DNA of 64,000 nt from Xiphias gladius (GCF_016859285.1 NC_053405.1:1049260-1113259), one strand, 5' to 3'. Shown: positions 1 through 13,757, counted from the stretch's first letter. A program made the numbers and translations. The notes: generated from the sequence alone by a model not told the origin.

Positions 1-154
1 TAAATCTAGGTACATTTCTTCAGGTCATGTTTGGGAATGGGTCTACCAAAGCACTTTGAGCCCGACCCATAGGGGGCGCCACAAATACCAAAATGGTGTA
101 CCTCAAAACCCAGTGGACAGAATAATTTATTTGAAATCATTAAGAGAAACGATT

Positions 155-437
155 GTCTGGGATTCCTTGAGTGCGATGCGAAGGCAACGGGACTTGCTTG
201 CAGTTCTTGAAGACGTTTCGCCTCTCATTCGAAAGGCTTCTTCAGTTCTACCTGGCTAGTGTGGAGTTCCAGGTATTTATCATTTGGTGAGATCAGCAAC
301 AAAAGTTAGTCGTTAACCCTCGTGAACTCCCCCTAGTCAGGTAGAACTGAAGAAGCCTTTCGGATGAGAGACGAAACGTCTTCGAGAACTTCAAGCAAGT
401 CCCGTTGCCTTCGCATAGCACTCAAGGAATCCCAGAC
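155..437. repeat. Long inverted-repeat (foldback) element
   Basis: Bases 155-279 and 321-437 are reverse complements of each other over about 117 bp with few mismatches, separated by about 40 bp. The arms include GTCTGGGATTCCTTGAGTGC on the left and its complement on the right. The 67-codon open frame at 56-259 falls within the left arm and is not a gene. A copy of GATTGTCTGGGAT recurs at 464-476, just outside the right arm. It lies in the thop1 intron upstream of the first visible exon. Confidence 0.85.
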
Positions 438-618
438 CTGGATGACTGAGAATCTTCACAGACAGATTGTCTGGGATAATTGTTTCGCTGCTGATCACTG
501 AGTCACTTTAGCTGTATATTTAACTTTATATTGCAGCATCATTATAAATCAGGGAAAATTTCTGGAAAATCAGTTAATGGTCGTCTGACCTTCCTCCTTC
601 TCCACTCTGCTGTAACAG

Positions 619-3600
619 GAGATCAAAACCATCAAGAAGAAGCTGAGCAACCTTTGCATCGATTTCAACAAGAACCTCAACGAGGACACCACCAGTCTGT
701 CCTTCACCAGAGACGAGCTGGGTGAGTTTGCTGCTCTGTGGACCTTTCAGTCAGTCAGACCTGGTCTTCCTCTGTGTGTATTAAGACTTACTGGTTTCAG
801 GCGGCCTCCCCGAGGACTTCCTGAGCTCTCTGGAGAAAGACGGAGAGAAGCTGAAGGTCACTCTGAAGTATCCTCATTACTTCCCCACCATGAAGAAATG
901 CTTCGTCCCAGAAACCCGCAAAAAGCTGGAAGAGGCCTTCAACTCCCGCTGCAAAGAGGTGAGACAGGGAAACCAATGACGGTTCGCTAACAGATGTTAA
1001 GATATTTAAATAGTTATGGTTTACTGGGTTTTCTTCATCAGTCATGACGCTCAGAGGGAAGAACTGAGTGAAATCTCTGAGGCAAAATGTGTTCAGAGCA
1101 AAAAGAGGTTGAAATAAAATCCAAACAGACACACAGACCTATAAATAACTCCCAGTGAGTAGTCAGAACATACACGTATAATTAAAAAAATAAAAACATG
1201 AGAATATCCAGTGTGGTGCTCAGATTCCAGTGGTACTGTGTACTTTCTACCCTGCAGGTTACTGTCAGGGCTGCTGCTTTACTCTAATCACTGTAAACAG
1301 TTGAGACAGTTTGGACGTTATTGCAAATCTCATAGGTGCTGTTGCTCATGTTAGTATGTAATGAAAATGGGAAATATAGTAGAGAGCTACGTGTGAAGTG
1401 AGGATTTTCTTTGGCTTACATTTTAAAAAATCATTAAAAAGAAGTCAGGTCAGAAAGAGCAGCAGTGAACTGTAATTATCCTTTAAAGGCCTAAACCTTG
1501 CAGAAACACAGTTGTGTTCTTTGTCTTAATGTCCCGTGGGTGTTTTCAGGAGAACTCCAGCATCCTGAAGGAGCTGGTGGAGCTTCGGGCTCAGAAAAGT
1601 TCTCTGCTCGGCTTCACCACACACGCCGACTTCGTCCTGGAGATGAACATGGCCAAATCTGGGAAGAAGGTGGCCAGCTTCCTGGGTGAGTCCTGCAGAC
1701 GGTGAAAACAACATCAACAATATTTTAACCTCCATATTTTAAGGCTTTTTCACAGAATGATAGTTACCACGGGCCTCCCTCAAACTCTGTTTACAACCTC
1801 AGACAGTGACGTAACATCCACTAACATCTACCAAAACTCCACATCCTGCTCATATCTGGCTGCAATGCACTTCCCCTGCCTAGTCTGCTGGAAATTAAAA
1901 GAATAAGAAGAAGTTAAAACAACACAGACTGGGTCTATTCCTTGGTGTGTTCCAGACAAACCACATTGCCCAAGATGTTTGACACACCCCTAATATATCT
2001 CTATGGGCTTTTGAAAATTTTATAGACGTCGTGGAAAAAGCCAGCTTACGTGATTTGTACGACTTGTATTTGTTTGCAAACGAGTACGTCAATATTCAGA
2101 ATATTTCATAAAATGTCCAAACTTACTGAACAGCAACAAAAAATGATTTCATATAATGAAATCAAAAATACAAACACAAAATGTACGCTTGACACAATTA
2201 TTGGCACTTTTGGATAAATTTAAATTAGTTCTTCAAACAACGAAACAAATGAGACTCACCTGTGCTTAATTCTCAGTGCTCACATGAATTAACCAATGAA
2301 TGGTGGTTTTACTGCATTAAAAAGGTTCTGATTGTTTCCAGTTTCTTTTTCACAATGGTGAAGACAAGAGAGCTGTCTGAGAGCATCAGAAAGGCTGTTA
2401 TCAAAAAACAGAACAATTCCAAAGGCTACAAGGAAATCGCCACAGATCGTGAAATTCCTGTTTCAACAGTTCGTAATGTTATCAAGAAGCTTCGCAGTCG
2501 TAAAACTGTTAAGATGCTTCCAGGACGTGGTGATAAAAGAAACTCAGTGAGAGAAGTCTGCAAAGGTTGATGCAGATTCTGGACAAAACACCACGCAGGA
2601 CATCTGAAGAGCTTCAGGCTGACCTAGATCAATCCGGAGTGGTGGTTTCAGCCCGTACCAGACACCACACTAAACCAAGTTGGGCTCCATGGTCGAAGGC
2701 CAAGGAGGACACCACTATTGAAAGAAAGGCACAGAAAGGCAAGTTTAGTGTTTGCAAAAACTTTCATAGATAAAAACCACAGTCTAGTGGGATAATGTTC
2801 TATGGACAGATGAAACCAGAGTAGAGCTCTCTGGGAATAAAGTGAATCAGTTTGTTTATAGGCGACGAAATGAAGCCCATAAGGAAAAGAACCTCCTACC
2901 TACAGTAAATCATGGAAGAGCTTCTATCGCGATGTGGGACAGCTTTACTGCCTCTGGTACTGGAGGCATTGACGTGTCAAAGAAATGATGAAATCAGAAG
3001 ATTGCCAAGGCATTTTAGAAAGAAATGTGTTACCCAGTGACAGAAAACTGTGTTTGAGCTGAAGGTCTCAGGTCTTTCAGCAGGACAATGACCCAAAGGA
3101 CACGTCCAGCAGCCCAAAAGAATGGTTGAAATAGAAAAGATGGACGGTTTTAAACTGGCCAGCAATGAGTCCTGACCTAAATCCCATTGAAAACCTTTGG
3201 AGAGAGCTGAAATCTGCCATTGCAAAAAGGACTCCTGCAAACTATAAAGAGCTTTAACACACAGCAGTGGAAGAGCTGCGGAAACTACCAGCAGACGGGT
3301 GAGAGAAGCTTCTGGATGGCTACAAGAAACATTTAGAGGCTGTCACGGTTAACAAAGGTTCTGCAACCAAATATTAGTGAAAGGTGCCGATAATTGTTTC
3401 AAGGGAACCTTTTGTGTTTGTATCGTTTCACTATTATGCAAGTTTTGTTTTTTATTTTCTTCAGTTCAGTAACCTTGGACATTTTAGTAAAAATATTCTG
3501 ATTATAAAAAATTCGTTCATTTGCATTCATTTCTGAAGATATTTTAAATTCTGTATTTAAAGTTCAGGGGAGCCAATAGTTTCAACCAGGACCGTACATC

Positions 3601-6600
3601 TGCCTACACAGATGACGTCAGTTGAGTAGGTGTCCTTCAGTGTGGCCCAGACCACCTCCGAATGTGGTCTCAATGCTTCTTGGGCACATTCAGACCCGTA
3701 CTTACAGCTGTTCACTGGTGATCAGATCACCTAAGACGCATGTTTACACCCGGTATGGACATGACCAATGTCCGTCCTCTATGTTTAGACAGAGTTATAA
3801 TCTGTGTTGCTGACACCTGATACGACTTCAAAACAAACCACAGTGGAGTAACTGGTGAAACAAAAAGCTGCTTAGGTTGGAAATTCTGTCACATCATCAA
3901 ACTCGGCTGCGTGTTTTCATGTAACTTAATCGGCTGCTGTGTGAAAGGTTTGGAAACATTTAGTGTTTCATTTGACAGGTGCTCTGTAGCTTTCCTCCCC
4001 TGACTCTTCTCTCGCTCTCTGTTGCCTTTCAGAGGAGCTGGCTTCTAAGCTGAAGCCTCTGGGTGATGAAGAGCGGGCGGTCATCCTCAAACTGAAGGAG
4101 AAGGAGTGTGAGAAAAGAGGCCTGCCTTTCAACGGAGAGCTGCACGCCTGGGACACCCGCTACTTCATGACCCAGGTAAGAGCTGCACACCTGGAACACT
4201 TGCTACTACAGCCACATTTACCAAGATCGGTTTTTGTAAAGCGAGACGAGATGAAGAAAAAAAGAACATAGCCGGACTCTTCCAGCTGCTCCAGAGTGCT
4301 TTTTATTTTATTTTATTTTACTTTACCTTTTTCATTTATTTATGGATCCGCAAGACACAGAGAATCCAAGAGTAACATCAGAATGTTAAAAGCTAAATGG
4401 TTGAAAAGCTTAAATGAAATTGAGTTTTTAACGCAGCGACTGTTTTTCCATCCCGAGCTGTACAGGCAGCAGTCTTAATATTCCAAATTCATCACCACCA
4501 GCTTGAGTTTCAGGAGGGATGATAAATAAATAATGAATCATTGTATCCTGCATCCTGCGCTTCCTCCCTAAATTTCACTGTCAAACCGAAATAGCAAAGG
4601 AAACAGGCGTAATTAAAGTGACACCGTACGTTGGCACAAGAAGTTTCTTATTAAGAACGGCAAAATGCTTTGTCCTGTGAAACAGGAACTTTACTGGTAG
4701 TGGGGCTGAATGATTAATGATTTACGCCGGAATCTGGATTTAAAAACAGGACATTTTAATTATAACTTATATAATTTACGAGAGCTGCCTCCAGCGGTGG
4801 AGAGCAACGCTTCTTCTCCTCTACTGAGTTAGCATGCTAACCAGCTAGCCCCGGCCCGGCCGGCCGGTCTCGTCACTGTAGTCACTGCATATTTCGAAAT
4901 TCAATGAGTTTGTCATATTGATTGGTACAAATGAATCTGCAGTTACATACTTTCCTAAACGTGGTGACGGACACTGCAGATCGACAGGACAGCGACTGCT
5001 CCGTTGTTTTGCTTAAACGTGTGACGCGCGCCACATAAATGATATTAAAGCTTAAATCAGGCTGTTGTGGAGAAATGTGCCACTGACGACACTGATGGTT
5101 TCTAGTCTTAAATCCCTTTCCTCCTCTCTTCTTCCTCTGCTCATTTTTACTTTATTTTGCTTCTTCCTCCTCCTCCTCCTCCTCCTCCCTCCTCGTCTTA
5201 AACCACCACTACCAGGTGGAGGAGACTCAGTACGCTGTGGATCAGAACCTGCTGAAGGAGTACTTTCCCATGGAGGTGGTGACTCAGGGTCTGCTGGACA
5301 TCTACCAGGAGCTGCTCGGTCTGTCCTTCGAGCTGGTGGACGGCGCCACCGTCTGGCATCCCGACGTCACTCTGTACCGTGTGAAGGACCGCAGCAGCGG
5401 ACAGGCGATCGGCCAGTTCTACCTGGACCTCTACCCCAGGTGAGGGCTCACGCGGTGGTACTGTTATTTAACTACTTTTGTCAGCAGTATTTTTATTGAC
5501 ACGCTCTCTCACGCTCCCTCCTACATCCGGTAAGAGGGAGTGTGTGCCAGTTTTATTGTAGGAATCAAAGTCCAGAGTTTGTTGGGGAACTTCTTCTATT
5601 CTGTAGTTTTTTTCTTTTCTTTTTAAAAAAAGTATATTATTTATTGTTTAATTTTAATTTGAATGACAGATTTTGGCTAATTTGAGGCGTCCACACATGG
5701 TTTTCATGCACTTCCGTATCATTAGGTACCAAATCGGACATATCGGAGTTTTCAGAGGAATCTGAGTTTCGCAGTCGCAGTTACGACTTAGAAGTTGCTG
5801 TGAACGCGGTTCACAAGTCGGAAAACCGGAAATTTACATTTTTAAACTTCAATCTGTGCATGAGTTAGAATGTGTTAATTTGTGAGTCTCAGATGGACCT
5901 CGCCACCTGCTTTTTCTTTACGGTGTGTTTGTAAGATAGAATACCGAAATAGAGCTTAACCACAGGTCAAATTAGGTACATTGAGATTTTTTTATTGTAT
6001 GTCGCACACCTGTAGCTGCACCTTACTGAGCAGTCAGCTGTGTTGTCCTCAGCGTCTTCTCTCATACCTGTCCTGTGCAGGGAGGGGAAGTACGGTCACG
6101 CCGCCTGTTTCGGCCTCCAGCCCGGCTGTCTGCTGCCAGACGGCACGCGGCAGATGTCGGTGGCAGCGATGGTGGCCAACTTCAGCAAGCCCACGGCAGA
6201 CGCGCCGTCTCTCCTGCAGCACGACGAGGTGGAGACGTACTTCCACGAGTTCGGCCACGTCATGCACCAACTCTGCGCTGAGGTCAGTAGATAAATCCGG
6301 CTTCAACACTGCTTTGGAGGAGTTTTAAGGAAATCCCTAAAATGTCTAACATGCAGCTACATTTAAAAGATCCAGCAGAACCAGAAAGACTTTTCGGTGT
6401 ATTTGCTTGGCGAGTAGCTTGTATGAGAACTGGCCACCATGTTTAGGTCTTTATCTTTCAGCCTTTACTCCATCTGTAGGTCAGAGCAGCCGCTTTGGAT
6501 CTGTCACGAATTAAGGGGTGGAGATCCAGAACATGTCCTAATAATTCAGCACTGTGTTGGACGAGTCAAATAAGTCTGTGTTTGCAGGCGGATTACGCCA

Positions 6601-9600
6601 TGTTCAGCGGGACTCACGTGGAGCGGGACTTTGTGGAGGCTCCGTCTCAGATGCTGGAGAACTGGGTTTGGGAGAAGGAGCCGCTGCAGAGGATGTCCAG
6701 ACACTACAAGACCGGCAACAACATCCCGGACGAGCTGCTCGACAAACTCATCAAGTCCCGCCTCGCCAACACTGGTACGTGCTACACAGGAAATCCTCGA
6801 CTGCAGCACTGACAGTGGCTCTATTAAATTCTTAAAATTATTTACATTATTTTAAGTTGACATCATTTGCATGTTGTTCTTTGATATGAGCATGAAGGAA
6901 TTCACAGTAGTAAGTGATGAAATACTAAATAACAGAAACGAGAATCGTTTGTTTCACTGGTGAATCCTCGTGACGTTCAGCAGTCAGAGTCCGCGGTTCT
7001 TTCTCTCAGTTGAAGCAAATTTCTATCCAGTTTTTGTTGAATCTTTGTATCACATATTGCACCAAACCTGGGGGTCGATGCCTCCTCAAGGGGTCACTAA
7101 ATAAATCTGAAGTATTGCAAGATGTTTGACGGGACAGGAAAACAATTTATGCTACCTTAAAATTTTGCAGAGTGCAGATTTATTTTTTAAGACTTGCTCT
7201 TATCTTTGCTTTTATGCTCATGAATTACCGGGTAAGTTTATCTCTTAGGGACTTTAAAAATGGCTCAAATTAAAAAAATCGCTTTTTGGTCAACGTGGTA
7301 AAAATATGCAAACGATGAGGATGGATCACAAGAAACAAGTCTTCATTTCAAGTGGTCACAAGCCAAAAAAGTAGAGAACCACTGATATGATGTGGTTTTT
7401 AATCTGAGGTTTAAATACTTGTCGTGTGCATTAGGAGAAGACGCGATAAAGACAAGCAACAGATTTTGTAATGATGTGATAATGCCGTCTCATGCACATG
7501 TCACAAAAATAACAACGAGCGGACTCTGACATGTCACGGCGGGTGGAGGAATACTGGTGTCTGATGCTGAAGTACAAACACTGTAAAAGGTGGACTTATG
7601 TCAGGACATCCGGTCTGGTTTTGTCGTTGACTGTGATCTCTGTGACTCTCCTGCAGGTCTGTTTAACCTGAGGCAGATTGTTCTGGCTAAAGTGGATCAG
7701 GCTCTTCACACCAGGAACGGACTCGACGCCGCAGAGGAGTATGGACGCCTCTGTCGAGACGTCCTGGGAATCCCCGCTTCCCCAGGTCACATCTAATTCA
7801 TTTCAATCTACCAACTGCCAGAACCAGATTGTTTGAGATCAGTGCTTTGCCTTCCTCTGTGGTATTCCAGCCCATACATACACTTTCCTACGCCACCATT
7901 ACTGAGAGCTGAAACCGTAATGAAGAACACACACAGTTCTGTGCCCCTTGCTGGGTGCGTACCCAGTACCCAGCACTTACCCAGATTACCTTCAAACCTC
8001 GTGACGGCTCACAGCAAGTCCGTTTCAATGAGGGGTCTCCTGCACGTTTAATGCAGAAGTCGGCGCTGCTTGTTTACCGGAAGCCTTAAGATTTTGGTGC
8101 AGTGGCCAAGTTGCCTGTTTTATGGCTGTTGTGCATTTAAAAAAACTCCATTTGGAGGTAAAAGTTAAATGTCTGGTTAGTGCATTGCGTGCAGAGAGCC
8201 TTTGGTGATGGAACTCAAGAGGCTTTACAGTTAGATTACCTGTCGGTAGGCAGAAAAACGCCTTGACACACTTGGCCACCCAGTGCTCTGGCTAAAATGG
8301 GTGTAGCATTGTCCTGCTTCATTTCAGTTGCATCAAAACCACTAGAGATGCAGCTGAGAATTCTAGAACTGGTTCAGTAGCATCAGTTTCAGCTGACTCC
8401 TTGTCATAAGGCCGTTATTCACTCTCCAGTTTAGAGGTTGCTTTAGGCAGAGGTAGAAATTTCAATTTTGCTGGAGTTTTTAAATCTCAGCCTGGTCTGG
8501 ACACAGGAACAGGAAGAGTTATTCTATTTCAGAGTCTTTTATTCATAGAGCCCAGGGTTGTTCATTTGGGCCTCACAGTTGTGGAGCTCATATTCTGTAC
8601 TTTTAATATAGAAGTGATAATTCCAGCCAAAGAGGTGATAATGGGAATTTTCGTAGAAAAGAGAGAAGTATTTTGAATATTTAAACACCCAAGTTTATTT
8701 CCAGGAGCCAAGAGTGATGTTCTCTCAGTTAATGAGTTTTCATAGTGATGTTTTATGAAGGGCAGTTTTTAAATTATTTCCAAAGGTCTCTTCTATGTCT
8801 GCTGCACTTTGTAAAGTGTTTATATTGAACAGGGACATTTTGGGTTTGGTTGCCCCTGAGATGCACTTCTTTTTATGGACCAAGTCTGGTGTCACGCATG
8901 TCCACCATTGGACACACCCCTCACCGCTCTGCCGGTGGGGGAAAGTGATTTGCTTGAAGACACATGACCATATACCAGATTACCCCACTGGTTGATATGT
9001 ATGCGCTCGTACATTATGGTTCTCTTGTATGTTTTTTTTAACCTTTTTAAAATGTATTTGTTTTGTTAACCATCTTATTTAAATGTTCTTTGGGTTGGAA
9101 TGTTTGATGACCCCAATGAAGGCCACAAGCCAAAATGCTTAAAGCTGCTCTTTATGAAGCAGGTGTTGGCAGTTTTTGGTAGTTTTGAAACAAGACTAGG
9201 TTCGTCGAACTTAATGCCGTTACCCTGCGCTGCTGTGCACAAACCGCAGCTAGAAAGTCATCCGACCACATTTGGTTGAATCGGTTGCTCCTCAGCTGAT
9301 GATTCAAATGACTGATCTCTAGGTTACGGCTCTACTCTGAAGACCGTCGTACTCAGTTCTGAGTCCATCTCATCAAAAGGAAAAGGACGCCACCGAGTGG
9401 AACAGTACAGAACTACATCGAAACCGCAGCCGGACTTTTAAAACACACTCTCTGTTCGGTTCAGTGGTTGAACAGCATCACGTTTTACTGACATTTTGGT
9501 CTGAAACACTTCACCAAGGCACACGTACAGTGTATGATTAAATTCCAACTAAATAAAAGTAATATGCCTTTATAGATTTTAAAAAAGTGCCGGACAGAAA

Positions 9601-11883
9601 GTGATCATACATCAAAATAACAAAAAAGATAAAAAATTCAAGTTTCTGTGACATTTGGGTTGTAAATCCTGTTGATGAAACTGTTTCTTCAGGAGAGTTT
9701 TAGGTTGATTTACTCTGCGCTGCAGCTTTGAACGGCCACTTTACTGTAGTTTTGGACAGTGGCATCAGTAGCGGTGGTAAAACCCTGACCTGTGTCCATG
9801 AAAATAACTGAACTCTATATGAAAGCATAGCTCCAGAGCTCTCTCTGACCTTTGACCTTTCCTTTGTGTCTTGCAGGAACCAACATGCCGGCGACCTTCG
9901 GACACCTGGCTGGCGGTTACGATGCTCAGTACTACGGTTACCTGTGGAGCGAGGTCTTCTCCATGGACATGTTCTACACTCGCTTCAAACAGGAGGGAAT
10001 CATGAACCCCAAGGTCAGATCTGAGAACACCGCTGTGCAGAAATCCAGTCGTCGTGGCGGCAAAATAAGAAGATACTGTAAAAAGAAAAAACAGACGTGT
10101 TGAAGTTGGTCTGTAAATAATTACAGAAAAAAACAGGCAACAAATAATATAAACTGAACAAAACAGAGATACGTGTAAAGAAAACACTACGTTGGGTGAC
10201 TTGACAGCTTATATGCAGGATTCGAGAATTACAACAGTAGTACATAGGGATGGTTGCCGATAGCTGGTTCCATGTTGGTAGATTACTCAGATTCGTTAAG
10301 CTCGGATCCAATCGGATCGTTCATTCACCTTCTCAATTCAGTCTCCGTTGCCTCTCTGAAACCACAGACATCGGCAAGAAGAAAAACTGTGACCAATAAA
10401 CACAGTCAACAGAACCTCTGCAAAATGCAGTGTTTGTAGAAGGAACGACGAGTCCTTCGTTTAATGGTTCATCTACCGTCCAACATGTTAAAGCAAGAAC
10501 TCTTCTTGAAGGACGAGTGCTCAGCCTCAGCCTGCAATGCAAAACTGTTTTGCGATTCATACGAATTTCATGCTCTTTTCTTTAAAGGAAATACTAACTT
10601 CTGTCGACTATGAGTAAATCACAACCCCAGATAGCAAACCCCACTTAGAGACCCCTCCAGTGAAGAGCAACTAAAACACCATTTTAAAACTCTTCTTTCA
10701 GACACTGAGCTTCAACTGCAGCCTAATGATCAGTAACAGCAGCAGCCGAGGTCATGAATTAATATAGAATTATATTCATTTCTAAGATACTCAGTGTCAC
10801 TAAGACCACACTTTGTCCTGCTGCCAGCAGGGGGAGCTGTGGCCCCTCTTGTCCCAAATGACCCGTGGCCTCTGCATGTCATAGCAACATTATGTGCTAC
10901 TGTAGGCGTCTTGATTTGATCACCAGTTAGTGGCGTTTTTCTGTCCCACAAAGCCGCGTTTGGGACTGTCTGATCCACTGGAGACAGACCCGGATCGTTC
11001 CCATAGAAAAGCTCAGTGAAGCAGCGGAGTGCTGCTGTTTAACGGAGGTGAGGAGGTGACATGTTCGATTACAGTTGACTCGGTTAAGTGGTGGTGTCGG
11101 CAGCCCTGGAGCAGCTGAACAAAGTCATGGGTTTAGCTCGAGATGAACTAGTTTTAGCACAGCAGTTGCCGTCGATGGGACTTTCATCCTCAGAATCAAA
11201 CTTTGGTTTTGAAGCTCAGCAGCTGAAGCAAAGACAAGGAGCTACTTTTTAATGCCAAATATGCAGTTGTTTAGCCTAGCTTAGCACAAAGACTGGAAGC
11301 GGGCGGAAACTGAGACAGTAGGGTCAGGACAGAGAGCCGTAGTCCTCAGGACTCCTTCTGAATGGGGCTAAAACAACAAAGTGTTGTAAGTTTTAAAATA
11401 GGTTGGTGGTTCCCTCCCTTTCCGCTTCGTAGCCAATAGGTGACTGTCGAGGGTAAGAAGTGTCCGGCGGTTCACACTCATTTTTCTGACCGTTATGAGT
11501 GCACAGTACCCATAGTGCACTGCGTGTCGCCATAACTGTCAGCGTGAACGTAGTAAAAATGGTGAGTGTAAGTACGGAAGAACGCTAGATGGAAACGGGC
11601 GCTAAACCTGGGGCAGACGCCCTTATTGTTAACGCCGCCTGAAGGTGTACATGAATACGACCCCTGGATTTTAGAATAGAAGTTGACTGACTGAGTTTCT
11701 GTCTCCTGATTGGTCCTCCAGGTGGGTCTGGACTACAGGAAGTTCATCCTGCGCCCCGGCGGCTCTGAAGACGCCTCCGAGATGCTGAGGAAGTTCCTTG
11801 GACGGGAACCCAAACAGGAGGCCTTCCTGCTGAGCAAAGGACTGACGGTGGACCTGGACACTGGCACACCGTGTCCCTGCTGA
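619..11883 (+). CDS. thop1: Thimet oligopeptidase, 3' ten exons (5' partial)
   Basis: Zinc metallopeptidase of family M3 that cleaves short peptides such as neuropeptides and proteasome products, mainly in the cytosol. Exons: 619-721, 801-958, 1550-1685, 4033-4175, 5216-5439, 6081-6282, 6588-6774, 7657-7785, 9877-10013, 11722-11883. All junctions are GT-AG and phases match, giving 526 residues plus a stop. The family is about 690 residues long, so roughly the first 160 are encoded left of the window; nothing in 1-618 resembles the preceding exon. The zinc motif HEFGH is at 6244-6258, and the third ligand Glu (in VEAPSQ, 6636-6638) follows 25 residues after the second His, as expected for M3. 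The Gly/Tyr-rich loop [12 protein letters not shown] in exon 9877-10013 is the known substrate-binding loop. The C-terminus ends in CPC. THOP1 is preferred over neurolysin because the closing segment [17 protein letters not shown] and the middle exons fit THOP1 better. No frameshift or missing catalytic residue is seen. Confidence 0.95.
2090..3597 (+). mobile_element. Degenerate Tc1/mariner transposon in a thop1 intron
   Basis: Transposase fragments are visible in several frames. The N-terminal helix-turn-helix part starts with [16 protein letters not shown] (2355-2570). A middle part covers 2567-2773. Near 3080-3260 there are catalytic-region pieces, FQQDNDPK and [15 protein letters not shown]. 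Stops and frameshifts separate them, so it is inactive. Degenerate inverted ends are seen at about 2090-2210 and 3380-3510, for example TTTTGTGTTTGTAT against its complement. The right tip at about 3560-3597 has the usual CCAATA...CCAGGACCGTA end. The matching left tip is not visible, so that side is truncated or diverged. Confidence 0.85.
3615..3790. repeat. Probable dispersed fish repeat
   Basis: The segment around GACCACCTCCGAATGTGGTC, followed by TGATCAGATCAC, resembles a short repeat often met in fish introns. It directly follows the Tc1 remnant. Recognition is from memory and is uncertain. Confidence 0.35.
7786..9876. other. thop1 intron without further genes
   Basis: Intron of 2.1 kb between the exon ending IPASP and the exon starting TNMPATF. 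No conserved protein segment is seen. A stretch near 9095-9150 (GATGACCCCAATGAAGGCCAC) looks like the tail of a dispersed repeat, but its family is not identified. Confidence 0.6.
10014..11721. other. Last thop1 intron
   Basis: Intron of 1.7 kb. It contains a fragment near 11262-11305 (TTAGCCTAGCTTAGCACAAA) shared with copies at 20020, 34310, 44790 and 50045. Nothing coding was recognised. Confidence 0.6.
11262..11305 (+). repeat. TAGCTTAGC-type dispersed repeat, fragment
   Basis: Contains TAGCCTAGCTTAGCACAAAGACTGG, close to GCTTAGCATAAAGACTGG at 50050. Five fragments of this family occur in the window. Confidence 0.55.
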
Positions 11884-11999
11884 CCAATCAGAGCAGCCGG
11901 CTCCACTCCCCAGCACTGGCCCACAGAGAACAAAGGACTGTGGAGGTTTTCTAGAAAAAATAGTAAAATGTTAGCCAACATGTAAAAAAACAACCCGTA

Positions 12000-12005
12000 A
12001 ATAAA
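12000..12005 (+). promoter_or_regulatory. Candidate thop1 polyadenylation signal
   Basis: AATAAA lies about 117 bp after the thop1 stop codon, in an A/T-rich stretch. Its position fits a short 3' UTR. No transcript evidence is available, and other A/T-rich hexamers exist further downstream. Confidence 0.5.
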
Positions 12006-12467
12006 ATAATTTGAGGTGATTTATGTGTCTGAATACCTGTCGTTACACAAAACACAAATCTACAAACAGTGATTGGACAATAGTCCTCACAGGTCTGAAC
12101 ATTTGTTCCTGACCCAAATCTGACGCAGACCGGTTTATTCTTACTTTTCCCGTTTAATTTGGTGAGGGTACAGGAAACATGAGACTGAATGCCCTCATAC
12201 AAGTAACATAGACTCCGGAAATGAATATCAACAAACAGCCTCTTAAAAGAAGAAAAGACAAAACGGAACAAGGTAAAAGCAATTTAGCATCAGCTGCCAC
12301 GTGAAACCAAACTTGGACCCTGATTTATACAATGTATAGCACAGTTGTCTACTGCTGCTGAATTTACAGATGAGTTAATGATGTAACATCCCCAGAGAGC
12401 TGCAGGTCAACGGCTCTGCTTTAAAAAACAGCCTGAAGCTAAAACTGCAGAACAAACAGATTCAGCG

Positions 12468-12487
12468 GAGAGAGAGAGAGAGAGAGC
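12468..12487. repeat. (GA)10 microsatellite
   Basis: Simple dinucleotide run in intergenic DNA downstream of thop1. Confidence 0.95.
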
Positions 12488-13659
12488 AGGTTTAACCTGA
12501 TCAAAAGCAATCCGTGTGTAGCTGCTTCTGTTCGGGGTTTCGCCCCAGGAAAGGACTTCTACGGTGTTTCTGTGTGTTTGAGTCCGCTGCTTTGTAGACT
12601 CTCACTGAGACTCAACATTTAGACCAAACCTCCACCGACCCCTGAGAAAAATATCTGCCTTTTAACTTCCACTTTCCTCTACATAGTTCATAACTCTATG
12701 TTGGTCACTGAGCAGCACTGAAATGTTGAAAATACTGACCGGGTGACGGGAAATGTCAGCAGCTTACAAAGAGGGCAAAAGTGATGTCAAGCAGGTGTAA
12801 TGTAACAAAATGTACTGAGACTTATCCTATCCTCCATGAAAGGACTTCTTCCTCAGCAGCAGACAGCTCAGTGTAGCTGTGAGTACGGAACAAATGCTGC
12901 GCCAACTTAGACTTTTCGTTGTTCATATTAGATTTTGATGGAAGAAACATTAGTCCTTGGCCGTCAGATCAAATCCGTCAGGACAGCTGTTGAAAGTGGC
13001 CTGAATAATAACTGGAGAAATTACGCACCAGAGTCTTGTTAAAATGATGTCAAATCTGTTTTATAAACCTCCATAATCTTGAATGGTGTTTCCCAAAAGC
13101 ATTGTCACTTCTTTCTAAGATCGATTATTATTGGGAAACGGCTCAGATGCAACCAAAATGCCACGAGGCACGACAAATAATATAACTACACAAAACCAGA
13201 TTAGTAAATGGATTGAATATGATGTGCTACACACAGGCTGGATGTATCGTTTGGCAGAATGATGTTTAAGGATTGCTGGTAATGAGGTGAAATTTCAGTG
13301 TGAAAACTGCAGAAAGAGACTCACCCTCTGGCTATAATCCTTCTTAAAAATAGGATTTACTGTTATCTTGTAAGTACACTCTGGATCTGTAATTTTAATC
13401 CCCTTTACTGTTATTAATCGTGTACTTATTAATAGTAAGTGAACCCATTGTACTATAAACCCATTTATTAATATCTGCCAGCGAAGAGTGTTTCATCTGA
13501 ACCGTGCGGACAGAAATGACCTGTAACTGATGGACGATGTTCGAGGTGTTTTTCCTTTCGTCTCGAGGTTTTGTAACTGTCTCTGTGCAAAAGCTCCAGG
13601 TGCAGCAGATGTCCTGCAGCTCTGCGGTAGCGTTGTTATCCTCATTAGCCTCCGCCTTC

Positions 13660-13757
13660 GGTGTAATTAGCAGTGAGCTCTAGCTGCGAGCTGCCCGCCC
13701 CCTCCCCCACGGGGGCCCCTGCCCGCTCCCACCGGCCCTGCTCGGTAAACGCTCAGG
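13660..13757 (+). promoter_or_regulatory. GC-rich segment ending in a splice-donor consensus; possible nwd1 5' noncoding exon or promoter
   Basis: A compact GC-rich patch, including a C-run/G-run stretch at about 13693-13725, stands out in A/T-rich intergenic DNA about 1.9 kb before the nwd1 ATG. It ends with CTCAG|GTGAGT at about 13753-13762, a strong donor consensus. It could be the first untranslated exon and promoter of nwd1, but no TATA box or matching acceptor was confirmed. Confidence 0.25.

Noticed and set aside
56..259. 67-residue open frame at the left edge
   Set aside because: It overlaps the left arm of the foldback element, and the arm sequence recurs inverted. There is no match to the expected upstream thop1 exon.
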